The translations under genes and the position numbers were made by a program. A model generated the notes under the pieces. The model saw nothing but the letters and a program-made list of their open reading frames with translations, was not told the DNA's origin and did no database searches. DNA of 64,000 nt from positions 160,414,197-160,478,196 of the forward strand of contig NC_073306.1 in assembly GCF_027595985.1 (NCBI RefSeq), written 5' to 3'. This document shows, in pieces, positions 55,715-64,000 of this stretch. The stretch's first letter is position 1. Every line of letters starts with the position of its first letter. Source of the stretch: Sorex araneus. Its lineage: Eukaryota > Chordata > Mammalia > Eulipotyphla > Soricidae.

Positions 55715-56430
55715 ATAACTGATTAAAATGATAAAAAATAAATAGGACACAAGTTGCAACATGATAGGAGGTCTAAATCAACCACATTAATCTACATAAA
55801 ATACAAATGTGATAAAACTTCTAATTAAAATGAAGAAATGATCAGACTGAATTTTTTTTAAATCTAGAACCAATGATAAGCTACTACAAAAAAAACCCAC
55901 ATTCATGTTAATTTAAATACACCAATTGAAAAAGATGAGAAAAGATTTATCAGAGAAATAATAAATGAATGAATGAAAAAACAGCTTAATACTGGGCAAA
56001 ATAACCTTCTTACTAGGGATACTGAGAGAAAGGAGGAACAGCTGATAAGAGAAAGGGTAAAAGAAAAAAACAATAAAAAGTCAAAATAAAAGAAAGGGTT
56101 AGGAACATGAACCTGCATCCTAACTATGTAAGCACCAAATGACATGGGTTTGAGCTGCATAAAGTAAAACATCAACAAACTAAAGAATAAAACAGATAAA
56201 TTCACTTCATAGTTATAGTTTGCTTCTCTTCATGAAAGATACATAGCTTTAAAAATTCATAAGCATATAGGTTGCAATGGTTTTCATCTTTTTATTCCTG
56301 TGATTCTGCAAGTCCATGAACCAGCAGTGGAAAACCACTGATAAATGTGGTGCAAATGGGAGCATTCATACGTCACTGAATATGTATTTATAAAAATGAT
56401 CGATTTTAAAGAAACCACTCAACCTTCTTT
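55715..56430. other. AT-rich DNA, possible decayed L1 ORF2
   Basis: atgtaagcaccaaatgacat and taaagtaaaacatcaacaaa near 56125-56180 faintly resemble the L1 ORF2 endonuclease region; too diverged to call. Confidence 0.35.
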
Positions 56431-56431
56431 A

Positions 56432-56698
56432 AAAAAATGTTTTTATTGAATATCCATGATAGACCACTAGAAATCTGTTCATGATTCGGTTTTAGTCATG
56501 CAATGATCCAACACCCATCCTCCCACCAGTGTACATTTCCCACCACCTATGTCCCCGGTTTCCCTCCCACCATTCCCCAACACCCTCCCTCCCCTCCCCC
56601 CTCTTACCTGCCTCTACAGCAGGCACTGTTCTTTCTCTCTCTCCTTTTGTGCATTATGGTTTGCAATACAGGTATTAAGAGGTCATCATGTTTGTTCA
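56432..56698 (-). mobile_element. LINE-1 3' UTR
   Basis: gtttttattgaatatccatg, acccatcctcccaccagtgt and gcattatggtttgcaataca in the order of the shrew L1 tail complement. Confidence 0.85.
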
Positions 56699-56704
56699 TG
56701 GCAC

Positions 56705-56945
56705 TATAGCACTCACATTCTCGTAGCACTCTCATCCCGTTGTTCATCAATTTACTCAAGCGGGCACCAGTAACGTCTCCATTGTGAGACTTATTACTGT
56801 ATTTTGGCATATCCAATACGCCACAGGTATCTTGCCAGGCTCTGCATGCGGGTGGGATACTCTGAGTAGCTTGCCGGGCTCTCCAAGAGGGACAGAGGAA
56901 TGAAACCCGGGTTGGCCATGCGCAAGGCAAACGCCCTACCTGCAG
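56705..56945 (-). mobile_element. SINE-B
   Basis: Tail variant at 56723-56737, ttgttcatcaatttactcaa terminus, and cccgggttggccatgcgcaa head; the head ends in an altered segment after 56935. Confidence 0.85.
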
Positions 56946-56989
56946 GGCATTTGGTATTTTTATCGGGACAGTAAGGCTAGAATGGTCTT

Positions 56990-57560
56990 TTTAACAATGT
57001 GGTAGCTTTGGGGTGTGGATGTGACTGCCAAGACTTCTGAAAATACAGGGAGGTCAGGGAAGGTAACCCATCCTGACCCCTGAGAAAGCCTGGAGATTTC
57101 AGCCACAAAAACCCACGTATACTAATTTTCAACAGGTTAATATCTCAGTGAAGTCCATCCTGAGATGGTGGAGTCCAGCCAGGGGCATGACAGCGCTTTT
57201 GGATTGTGGAAGCAAGTGGCTTCCCAGGTTTTGCCTGGGCAAGCACCAGGCTGACCCACTCACCCTCCCCTTTCAATTTACCCTGATCTCTTCAGCTTTG
57301 CTCAGGTCCAAGATTAACCGCGGCTTTTGATCTCTTTTGGAATTTATTTATGGGTCTCTGAAGTAAGGCTGATAAATGAACTTGTATAGCTGCGCTGGAG
57401 GTGGTTTGTGGGCGTGGCTCCCACATACCTAACTTTTGGCTGTTTTAATTTCTAGGAAAAGTTTCCCGGAGTTGTCGGAGTCCGGCCAGAGGCACAGCGG
57501 CAATTTTGGGTGTTATCAGAAAGTCTGAAGGCACTAATAGGCTGATGATGCACTTGCCCC
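56990..57560. repeat. unclassified GC-richer repeat with two related segments
   Basis: ggagtccagccaggggcatg at 57168 and ggagtccggccagaggcaca at 57477 are each followed by a similar stretch (ttttgg). The spacing of about 300 bp suggests two diverged monomers, perhaps an L1 5' UTR or L1-D body. Confidence 0.45.
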
Positions 57561-57719
57561 ACGGGTACCGGTTGATTTGCTGGTGGCACCACACCCCCTA
57601 AACCTTTTTGTTTTAAGACTAATCAAGTGTAGTAGTGAGAGAAGAGTTAGGACAAGCAGAAAATATAGACCAAGGAATTCAATTGACCATCCTTGCCATT
57701 CAGATAATTCAATATGTTT

Positions 57720-58085
57720 GGGCCAGCCCTTAGTTTATGTTTTAATTCCTTCCCTTTCTTGTCCCTCTATTGTTGATGCTACACCCAGGGGTCATGCATA
57801 TTTAGTTGTGATGCTTGTCAAGGGTTGCAGTTCCCACACACTTGGCTAGTCTTCCCATGGTGTGCACTCCTGTGGCTGTGCTCACACATTCTTTCAGCTG
57901 TCCTCTGGATGGGTTGCTGTGTTGGTTTCACTTGTTGATGCCCTTCTTGGCATAGTGTAGCAACATCTTTTCCTTTCACTGCTCTCTGGGGAGTTCCACC
58001 CCTTTAGTTGCAGTGCTACATGCACCCGACTGTGATGGTGCCAGAAAATCACTTGTGGCATAGAGGGTCATGGACAGGAGAGCTG
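57720..58085 (-). mobile_element. family F, old long SINE
   Basis: Complement motifs gttgtgatgctt, tggctgtgctcaca and gttgcagtgctac recur as in the other family F copies. Confidence 0.4.
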
Positions 58086-58139
58086 CCAACATCATACCAG
58101 GCACAGGTAAGGGCACCAATGATGGAACTCATGACCTTC

Positions 58140-58455
58140 AGTTTGCAAAGCAGCTGCGCTGAGCCAATAAAGCCTCCTCCAGATACAATATGGCTCCCCA
58201 TTTGGGGGAGGCTCCCTAGCAGTGCTCAGGGAAGCTGGAGGTTTCTCCTAGTGACGCTTTATTCAGCAGTGTGGGCCTGATGTGTAATGCCTGGATCCAT
58301 AAATGTGTAGTGTCAGGCCTTATGGTATGGGATAGCACCAGAGCTACACTCAGCAGTTTTGAGGGAGTCATGGGATACGGGGGATCAAACTTGGAACTTC
58401 ATGCATCCATGGCATGTGTTCTGGCTCACTGAGTTATCTCCCTGATCCCTACACA
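58140..58455 (-). mobile_element. SINE-A-like old copies, minus strand
   Basis: The clearest part is 58320-58450: ggggatcaaacttggaactt (box B complement) and gagttatctccctgatccc (head complement). The left part may be a second fragment. Confidence 0.5.
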
Positions 58456-58639
58456 TTCTTTTTTTTTAGTGCCCACAGTTTACCAAGGTGGGTAACATAC
58501 TGGGTTATGAGATAAACCTCTACATTTGCAAAGGTTGACATTTTAATGTATCATCTCAAGTGAAAATAGAATTAAATTAGAAATCAGTACCAATTCTAGA
58601 AAATCCCCCAAATATTTGAAAATTTAATAATACAATTGA

Positions 58640-59125
58640 AGTAAATCAGGGCCTGGGGAGATAGCTCAAAGGGCTGAAGTATATGCTTTTCATGCTCCAG
58701 GCCTCAGAATATCCCCCCTGGAGACTCCCAGCAATACAAGATCTGAGCAGAACTTCATCACAGCCTTGAACAGAAGGCCCATATACCTAGGCTGAGGATC
58801 ACCCAGAGCAAACAAATGCAAAAAAGAAGTGCATCAGAACAAGGATACAGTGCAGAGAACACATGCCTCATTTGTATGGTATCCCTGAATTCAATCCCTC
58901 AGATAGTAAAACAAAATAAAGCAAAGCAAAAACTCCAGGACCCAGGGAAAACTCAGAGGCAAAAACGACTGCCTTACAAGTCTGTGAGGTCAGGAGTTTG
59001 ATCCCTGGCATTGCTCCAACATGCCCACTTGTGTTCCTGAACCAATGGGTGTACTGTTTGGGCTTCCCTAGGCTACAACAAAGCGTGTGATTGCCAGTGC
59101 ACTGCAACCATGTGTGACAAATATC
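58640..59125 (+). mobile_element. family F, old long SINE
   Basis: ggcctggggagatagctcaa head, with a related second block starting gactgccttacaagtctgtg. It may be two adjacent old insertions. Confidence 0.45.
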
Positions 59126-59130
59126 ATAAC

Positions 59131-59380
59131 TGTAGCACTGTAGCACTGTCATCCCGTTATTCATCGATTTGCTCGAGTGGGCACCAGTAACGTATCCATT
59201 GTGAGACTTGTAACTGTTTTTGGCATAGTGAATACGCCACAGGTAGCTTGCCAGCCTCTGCTGTGCGGGCGAGATATTCTCAGTAGCTTGCCGGACTCTG
59301 AGAGGGACGGAGGAATCGAACCCGGGTTGGCCATGTGCAAGGCAAATGCCCTTACCCGCTGTGCTATCTCTCCAGTCCCA
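59131..59380 (-). mobile_element. SINE-B, full length
   Basis: Two gtagcact tail units, the terminus, gctgtgcgggcgagatattc body, box B (aatcgaacccgggttggcc) and complete head (gtgctatctctccagtccc). Confidence 0.93.
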
Positions 59381-59550
59381 TTAATAAAAGGAAAGATAAA
59401 AATTACATGATCATATCAGTTTATTCAGAGAAAGCTTTCAATGAGATCCAACATTCATTCATGATAAAAATACTTAAAAAATAGGGGTGGTAGGAACTTC
59501 CCTCAAAATTTTAATGGTCATCTATAAGGAACTTATAGCCAGAATCATTC

Positions 59551-59740
59551 TTTTTTGTTTGTTTGTTTGGTTGGTTGGTTTTTGTACCACACATGGCTGT
59601 GCTCAGGGTTTACTCCTGGGTCTGTGCTCAAGGATCAGTCCTGGAAGTGCTCAGGAGACCATACAAGGTTCTAGGGATCAAATACAGGTTGAGTGCGTGC
59701 AAGGCAAGCCCCTTAGCTGCTGTACTATCTCACTGACCCC
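59551..59740 (-). mobile_element. SINE-A, old copy
   Basis: (TTTG)n/(GGTT)n start from a diverged A-tail, ggctgtgctcagggtttact and gatcaaatacaggttgagtg. Confidence 0.75.
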
Positions 59741-59789
59741 AGCCAGCATAATTTTTTAAAGAACGTATTTAAGTTTTTATTTCATATAT

Positions 59790-59965
59790 ATATATTAAAA
59801 ATACTGAATCAGTGTGAGATACACAGTTACAAAGTTGTGCATGACTTGATTTTTCATAGAATGTTCTAATACCCATTCCTTCATCAGTGTATGTTTCCTG
59901 CCACCAGTGTCTCCAGTTTCCCTCTGTTCCCTACCCATCCCCTCCCTGCCTCTATGGCAGATATC
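59790..59965 (-). mobile_element. LINE-1 3' UTR fragment
   Basis: ctgaatcagtgtgagataca, acccattccttcatcagtgt and ctccctgcctctatggcag. Confidence 0.75.
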
Positions 59966-60185
59966 ATAACTAAAGTATACAAATCCCAAGGCATCCCACA
60001 CACCCACCATCTTCTGAGCACTGTGCGAGTACCACAACCAACAGTTCAAGGGATGCCTAGAAGTATGTTGCCTGGTGATTGCAGTGACAACATAAGGGGA
60101 GGTGGGGAGAAATGAGGAGAAAAAGACATTGCATGGGGAAATTCAAAACTATTTTGAATGGAGTGAATATAAAAGCACAGCATAT

Positions 60186-60232
60186 GTCATACTGTCATAC
60201 TATCATCCCATTGCTCATCGATTTGCTCGAGT
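60186..60232 (-). mobile_element. SINE-B/RTE terminus only (about 45 bp)
   Basis: Tail units (gtcatact)n and cattgctcatcgatttgctc only. An extremely 5'-truncated copy, like the one at 38670. Confidence 0.8.
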
Positions 60233-60297
60233 GAAAAATACTCGTGGAATTCAGACAAAGCAGGGTTTAGAGGGAAATGCATAGCTTTAAATATTTA

Positions 60298-60480
60298 AGG
60301 GGTCAGAGTGATAGTAGAGTGAGTAGGGTGTTCGCCTTGCAAGCGGCAGACCCGGATTTGATCATCAGCATCCCATTGGTACTCCAAGCACCACCAGTAT
60401 TGCTCCCTGAGTGCAGAGTCAGGGGTAACCCCTGAGCGTTGCTGGGTGTGGCCCCAAAACCAATAAATAGATAAATAAAA
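60298..60480 (+). mobile_element. SINE-A, intermediate age
   Basis: ggggtcagagtgatagtaga head, acccggatttgatcatcagc (altered box B), gctgggtgtggccccaaaac end. Confidence 0.8.
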
Positions 60481-60949
60481 CATATTTAAAAAGAGAAACG
60501 TCCAGCATCAAACATAGTCTTCTTAGGCAACTGGAGAGAAGAGCAACCCTCAGTTAAGTAAGAAGATGGAAACAAAGAGTACGATTAAGAATTTTTTTTA
60601 AGTTAAAGATACAAACAGAAATTTAATGGTGCCTAAAAACGACCTTTCGGAAAGATGAAAAGAATCGGTAACATTCTATGTGCATTGTTGCGAGAAGAAA
60701 AGTAAATCCACAACTACCAATTTCGTCCCATCAAATGACAAGGACCCAGCTGTCGTGGACTTCTTAGAAAATCACACAGGCAATCACACAGGTGCGGACT
60801 GTGATCAACTATGGGAATTGTGCGGGAGGAGACACCTATCTAGGTTGGACGGTGGCATCCCAAGCAAGAAGTGGAACTTTGCACGGTGCCATTGCTTTTA
60901 TCAACCTCGGGTGCTTGCAGCGAGTCTCACTGGAAAGGCGGAGAAAGGA
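60481..60949. other. unique DNA upstream of the CpG island
   Basis: AT-rich, grading into GC-rich sequence from about 60830. No exon recognised. Confidence 0.45.
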
Positions 60950-61039
60950 AGTGGCCCCGTCCACTGCCGCCCGGCACGGCAGGTGGGGAGAGGCAGGCGG
61001 CGGCGGTGGGCGGGGCAACCGAGGAGGCGGGAGGAGGAG

Positions 61040-61325
61040 GGAGTAGGACAACCGGCAGGGCGGGGCAACCCACGAAGGATGGTACAACCGGCGGGGCGGG
61101 GCAACTGACGGGGGCGGGGCGATCCAACCGGCGGGGCGGGGCAACAGACGGAGGGAGGAACAATCTGAGGGGCCGGGGCAACAGTCGGGGGCGGGGCAAT
61201 TGACCGGGAGCGAGCCAACCAGCAGGGTGGTGTAACTCACGGGAGGGGGGACAATCGGAGGGGCGGGGCAATCTAGAGCCAACTGACGGGGCGGGACAAC
61301 CGGCGGGGCGGGGCAACAGGTGGAG
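61040..61325. repeat. GC-box minisatellite in the PI4K2B promoter
   Basis: Imperfect repeats of about 20-40 bp built on caaccggcggggcggggc, about ten in number, each containing one Sp1-type GC box. Variants include gcaactgacgggggcggggc and aacagtcgggggcggggc. Confidence 0.85.
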
Positions 61326-61451
61326 CGGGGTGCCCGGTGGAGGCGGAGCGCGGGGGCGGGGGCGGGGCGAGGCCGCCCGCTGCCGGGCGCCGAGCGCTGC
61401 TGTTCCGTGGTGAGGTGGCCAGTCCCCGGCCCCGCGGCCCGGTCCCGCGCC

Positions 61452-61487
61452 ATGCCCGCCCCAGACCCGGGCGCCTCGCCTCTCTGA
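61452..61487 (+). other. possible upstream ORF of PI4K2B, 11 codons
   Basis: An ATG at 61452, with G at -3 and C at +4, opens a frame that stops at tga 61485-61487, 34 nt before the main start and out of frame with it. If the transcript starts upstream of 61452, it could reduce translation of the main frame. Transcript start is unknown. Confidence 0.4.
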
Positions 61488-61521
61488 GCCACTGTCCGCT
61501 CGGGACGCCGTGGGGGAGGCC

Positions 61522-61804
61522 ATGGCGGAGCCCTTGGAGGCGGCGAGCGTGGCCTCGGCGGGCGGCGGCAAGCTGGAGCCCAAGGAGGACTCGGAGGAGC
61601 TGGAGCCGCTGCTGCCGCGCCTCGCCTGGGCCCCCCCGCGGAATGGCGCCCCGGGGAGCGCCGTGAGGCTGGTGGACGCCGCCGGGGAGCCCGACGCGGC
61701 CTCCCTGCACGGCTCGGGCGACCAGGACCTGCTGCTGCCGCCGCCGCCCGCGCCGCACGGCCCCGCGCCCGGCCTCCCGCGCCCCGAGCGCGGCCACGTC
61801 TCAG
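61522..61804 (+). CDS. PI4K2B: PI4K2B exon 1: phosphatidylinositol 4-kinase type 2 beta, N-terminus
   Basis: The enzyme phosphorylates phosphatidylinositol at D4 with ATP to give PI4P on endosomal, Golgi and plasma membranes. This exon encodes only the first 94 residues, the poorly conserved acidic/proline-rich N-terminal tail; the kinase domain and the palmitoylated cysteine motif lie in later exons outside the window. Identification rests on EPLLPRLAWAPPRNGAPGSA and AVRLVDAAGEP, which I recognise from mammalian PI4K2B. Residues 30-35 (ELEPLL) form an acidic dileucine signal of the [DE]xxxL[LI] type, as used for adaptor-dependent sorting in this family. The ATG at 61522 has a good context (gaggccATGg). 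Codons are GC-rich, as expected in a CpG island. The exon ends in phase 1 at a strong donor; the next exon would supply the rest of a codon starting with G. Confidence 0.88.
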
Positions 61805-61810
61805 GTGCGA
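61805..61810 (+). other. PI4K2B: 5' splice site of PI4K2B exon 1
   Basis: tcag|gtgcga at the exon/intron junction is a good match to the vertebrate donor consensus. The preceding residues HVS and the phase-1 break fit the family, in which a valine follows at this point. Confidence 0.8.
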
Positions 61811-62546
61811 GCGGCGCGGCCCTTCCCGCGCCTGCCTGTGCCCGCCCTGCCCGGCGGCTCGCGGCCCGCCACACTGTGGGTGGGGGGGTCCTTCTCCCCT
61901 GCTCCCGCGGGGGACGCCCGTCGTCCGGGGCCCGGGGCTCCAGGTGGTCCCTCACTCGGGTCCCGCAGCCCCGCCTCGGGCGCCCGGGCGCGGAGACTCG
62001 AGGGGGTTCGTTGTGCGCGCTCGTTGGGGCTGGCGTTGGGCGTTCGGAAGCGGTGGCGGCGGTGTTGCCGGCGGTGACGTGAGCCCGAGGGAGCGGCCAG
62101 GCTGGGCGTCCGGGCCCGGCTGCTGTGCCCGGGCCTCGGCAAGTGCGTCTTTAGCAGCCGGGTCGGCACGCAGCCTGCGTTCTGCACGAGTCCCAGGCCG
62201 AGGCCAGGCAGGTGGAGGCTTGAAGGCAGCCCCCAGAAAAGGCTGTCCATTCCGTCGTTGGCGTGAGTGTCCTGCGACTTGAGTACACCGTTGGGCCCTG
62301 GGTGGGTGCTTGAGGGTGTCCTAGGACTCCAGAGCCGGTGATCCCGGGCTTGGCAGACGGCGCCCCGCGCCCGCCCTTGGCGCTTGCGGCCAGTTTATAA
62401 GCCCCGCACCTGTGCAAGTAGAAGTTTGTGGGTCAGTAAAAGGCGCGGGTTCTGTGCGTCAACTTTTCGATGTAATGTTATAAAAATGATTTCTTGGTGT
62501 TTGGGCCCGGGAACTGAAGCCACGTCTCATCCGTGCGGTGACTTTT

Positions 62547-62728
62547 TGGTTTGGTTTGGTTTGGTTTTGAGTGACACCCTGCGATGCTCAGGGGATACTC
62601 CTGGCTCTGCACTTAAACATTACTCCAGGCAGTTCTCCGGGCACCGTATGGGATGCAGGGGATTGAACCTGGTGGCTTGACCCCGGGCAAGGTAAACGCC
62701 CAACCCGCGGTACTATCTCTGGCCCCCA
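62547..62728 (-). mobile_element. SINE-A in PI4K2B intron 1
   Basis: (ggttt)n start from the diverged tail, gcgatgctcaggggatactc, gggattgaacctggtggctt (box B complement) and gcggtactatctctggcccc head. Confidence 0.85.
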
Positions 62729-64000
62729 TACAGTGACATTTTTATCCAGGTGTTCAAGCCAGTGCAGTCAATGACTTTTCCCTGATGGGATACCACCCCT
62801 CAGTACAGTGGGCCGCGTTGTACTGTGAGCGACTGCTGTGTGGACAGTAGCCAGGGTCAGCCCAGTACTTAGCGGAAGAAACATTAAATTGGATGCAGAT
62901 CTCAGACGACCCTCATTCACCTAACTGCATCCCGTCGTTTGTATTTGGTGTGTGAAGCAGCTAAGATTCCTATGGCTGGCTTGCCTTCTGCTGCCTTACT
63001 TTGTGTACCTAGATCTTATTCTGGAGAACCGGGTTCCCCTCAAGCAGTACTTAGGAAATCTGGAGGCGTCACTGGTGATTCAAGAGCCCAAGGATGAGCT
63101 GCCACTCAGAGGTACCCAGGCCACTTCCCAGGTCAACCCCTACAGTGCCCCGGGACCTCCTGTTGGGCGGGAAGGGGAGCAACCTGTTTGTGGTGCAGAA
63201 TCAAAGGAGGGTCAGGAGCACACATTGGCCCTAACCAATATATGGGACCATCTCTTAGCCTCGACCTAGATTTTAAAAGAGCCTAAAACTTTGAAAATAC
63301 ATTGTTCTGTGGAGGTGCACCTTTCTAAACTAGTTAACAGTAAGGCCAGGAAAAGTGAAAGAGGGAGCAAGAAAAGAGAATGCAGTTGATAATTAGGATT
63401 CCTTCCCATGAAACGAACTTTCATCACAGATGAGAGTTTGCTTTAACTCTTGTGTTTGTCACCTGTGCTCAGGACAGCACAGCAGGGTGTGGGTGCCCAC
63501 CCTTACCCTTGGGAAGAGACAACCGCAGACCTAGACCAGAGGCAGGTGTGAGGAAGTGAGAGCCAGAGCCGAGCCTACTTCTTTATGGGGGGTTTTCCTA
63601 GCGTTCCCCATGTTGTAATAGAAGCATTACTTTGGGGTTTAGCGTAGAGGGTGTTTTGTTGTTGTTGTTGTTCTTAATGGACTTTAAAATAGTTTTGAAT
63701 TGTAAAAAATGGTTTTTTCAATGTTGAAACTAGTCTGCTCAAACGTTTGTAATTGAGTAATTTTTTAACTAGACTTTTAGGTTCGTTGTAATGAGTTCGT
63801 TGACTTTCTCTGTTCTTTACCAGCCAGTCTCCACGAAGCCGCCTCTCCTTCAGAAACTCTTACTGTTTTGATTAATATTAACGTAACATATGATCCCTAT
63901 CTATTTTGTTTGTGCAAACAGGAACTCTGTGTACTTTAGCCTGTGGGAAAATGTCACATGTATGTTATCTTTAGTAAGACATTTAGCCAGGGCCAGAGCC
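62729..64000. other. PI4K2B intron 1, remaining sequence
   Basis: Mostly unique. Contains a short (GTT)n run at 63654-63671. The last 16 bases could be the start of another SINE (ggccagagcc), cut by the window edge. Confidence 0.6.
62925..63269 (+). other. unexplained 115-codon open frame in intron 1
   Basis: Open from 62925 to the stop at 63267-63269. It includes a hydrophobic stretch (FLWLACLLLPYFVYLDLIL) followed by a charged segment and has no in-frame ATG at its start (a GTG lies at 62952). No family recognised, and no strong acceptor site precedes it. It could be chance, a decayed retrocopy or an alternative exon. Confidence 0.25.

Larger units (their letters stand above)
60950..62430. 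promoter_or_regulatory. PI4K2B: CpG island and TATA-less promoter of PI4K2B
   Basis: About 1.5 kb of GC-rich, CpG-dense DNA in an otherwise AT-rich window. It has many GC boxes (ggggcggggc), no TATA box near the expected start, and contains exon 1. This is the typical promoter of a housekeeping gene. The transcription start is not fixed by sequence alone; somewhere in about 61330-61480 is plausible because the coding exon starts at 61522. Confidence 0.85.

Noticed and set aside
60927..61955. Minus-strand open frame of 342 codons opposite PI4K2B exon 1
   Set aside because: High GC and the tandem GC-box array suppress stop codons. The frame is antisense to a recognised exon and its Pro/Ala/Arg-rich product resembles no family.

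Overview
The window is a stretch of mammalian nuclear DNA, almost certainly from a shrew (Sorex, most likely S. araneus). Its commonest repeat is a tRNA-headed SINE that I recognise as the abundant shrew family. It also carries a lineage-specific L1, ancient eutherian repeats (MIR, L2, HAL1/L1M, MaLR-like LTRs) and the tail of an RTE-clade LINE of a type known in shrews. Genes are rare, exons are short, and nothing is prokaryotic.

Layout. Positions 1-60500 are intergenic and made mostly of nested retrotransposons separated by unique sequence without recognisable exons. Positions 60950-62430 are a CpG island holding the promoter and first coding exon of PI4K2B (phosphatidylinositol 4-kinase type 2 beta; CDS 61522-61804, + strand). 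Positions 61805-64000 are the start of its intron 1. The 60 kb before it is the gene-poor upstream flank.

Repeat names used below. SINE-A: about 180 bp, a tRNA-derived head with box A and box B, a body ending in a gtgtgacccaaaaagc-like motif, and a poly(A) tail; young and old copies occur. SINE-B: the same tRNA head joined to a different body, ending in about 60 bp that matches the 3' end of an RTE LINE and in an 8-bp tandem tail rather than poly(A). RTE-C: a composite of about 560-670 bp with no tRNA head, a GC-rich 5' module, the SINE-B body and the same RTE 3' end. L1-D: an element of about 670-820 bp with a GC-rich body (some copies carry a YY1-like aaaatggcggc motif), joined directly to an L1 3' UTR and poly(A), with no ORF2. 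Family E: an old T-rich element resembling an L1 3' end. Family F: an old, long SINE with repeated gcaccacaac motifs.

How the parts work together. Two retrotransposition systems have shaped the region. The L1 system uses poly(A) tails and 9-17 bp target-site duplications (TSDs); it mobilised L1, SINE-A, L1-D and an unusual VNTR/L1 chimera at 31382-32509. An RTE system uses short tandem tails; its own LINE remnant lies at 29163-29443, and SINE-B and RTE-C share its 3' terminus. An ERV LTR at 28463-28719 is flanked by an 83-bp direct duplication instead of the usual 4-6 bp. The best candidates for under-described biology are the RTE-tailed modular SINEs, the L1-D elements (one with a 3' transduction), the VNTR/L1 chimera and the anomalous LTR.
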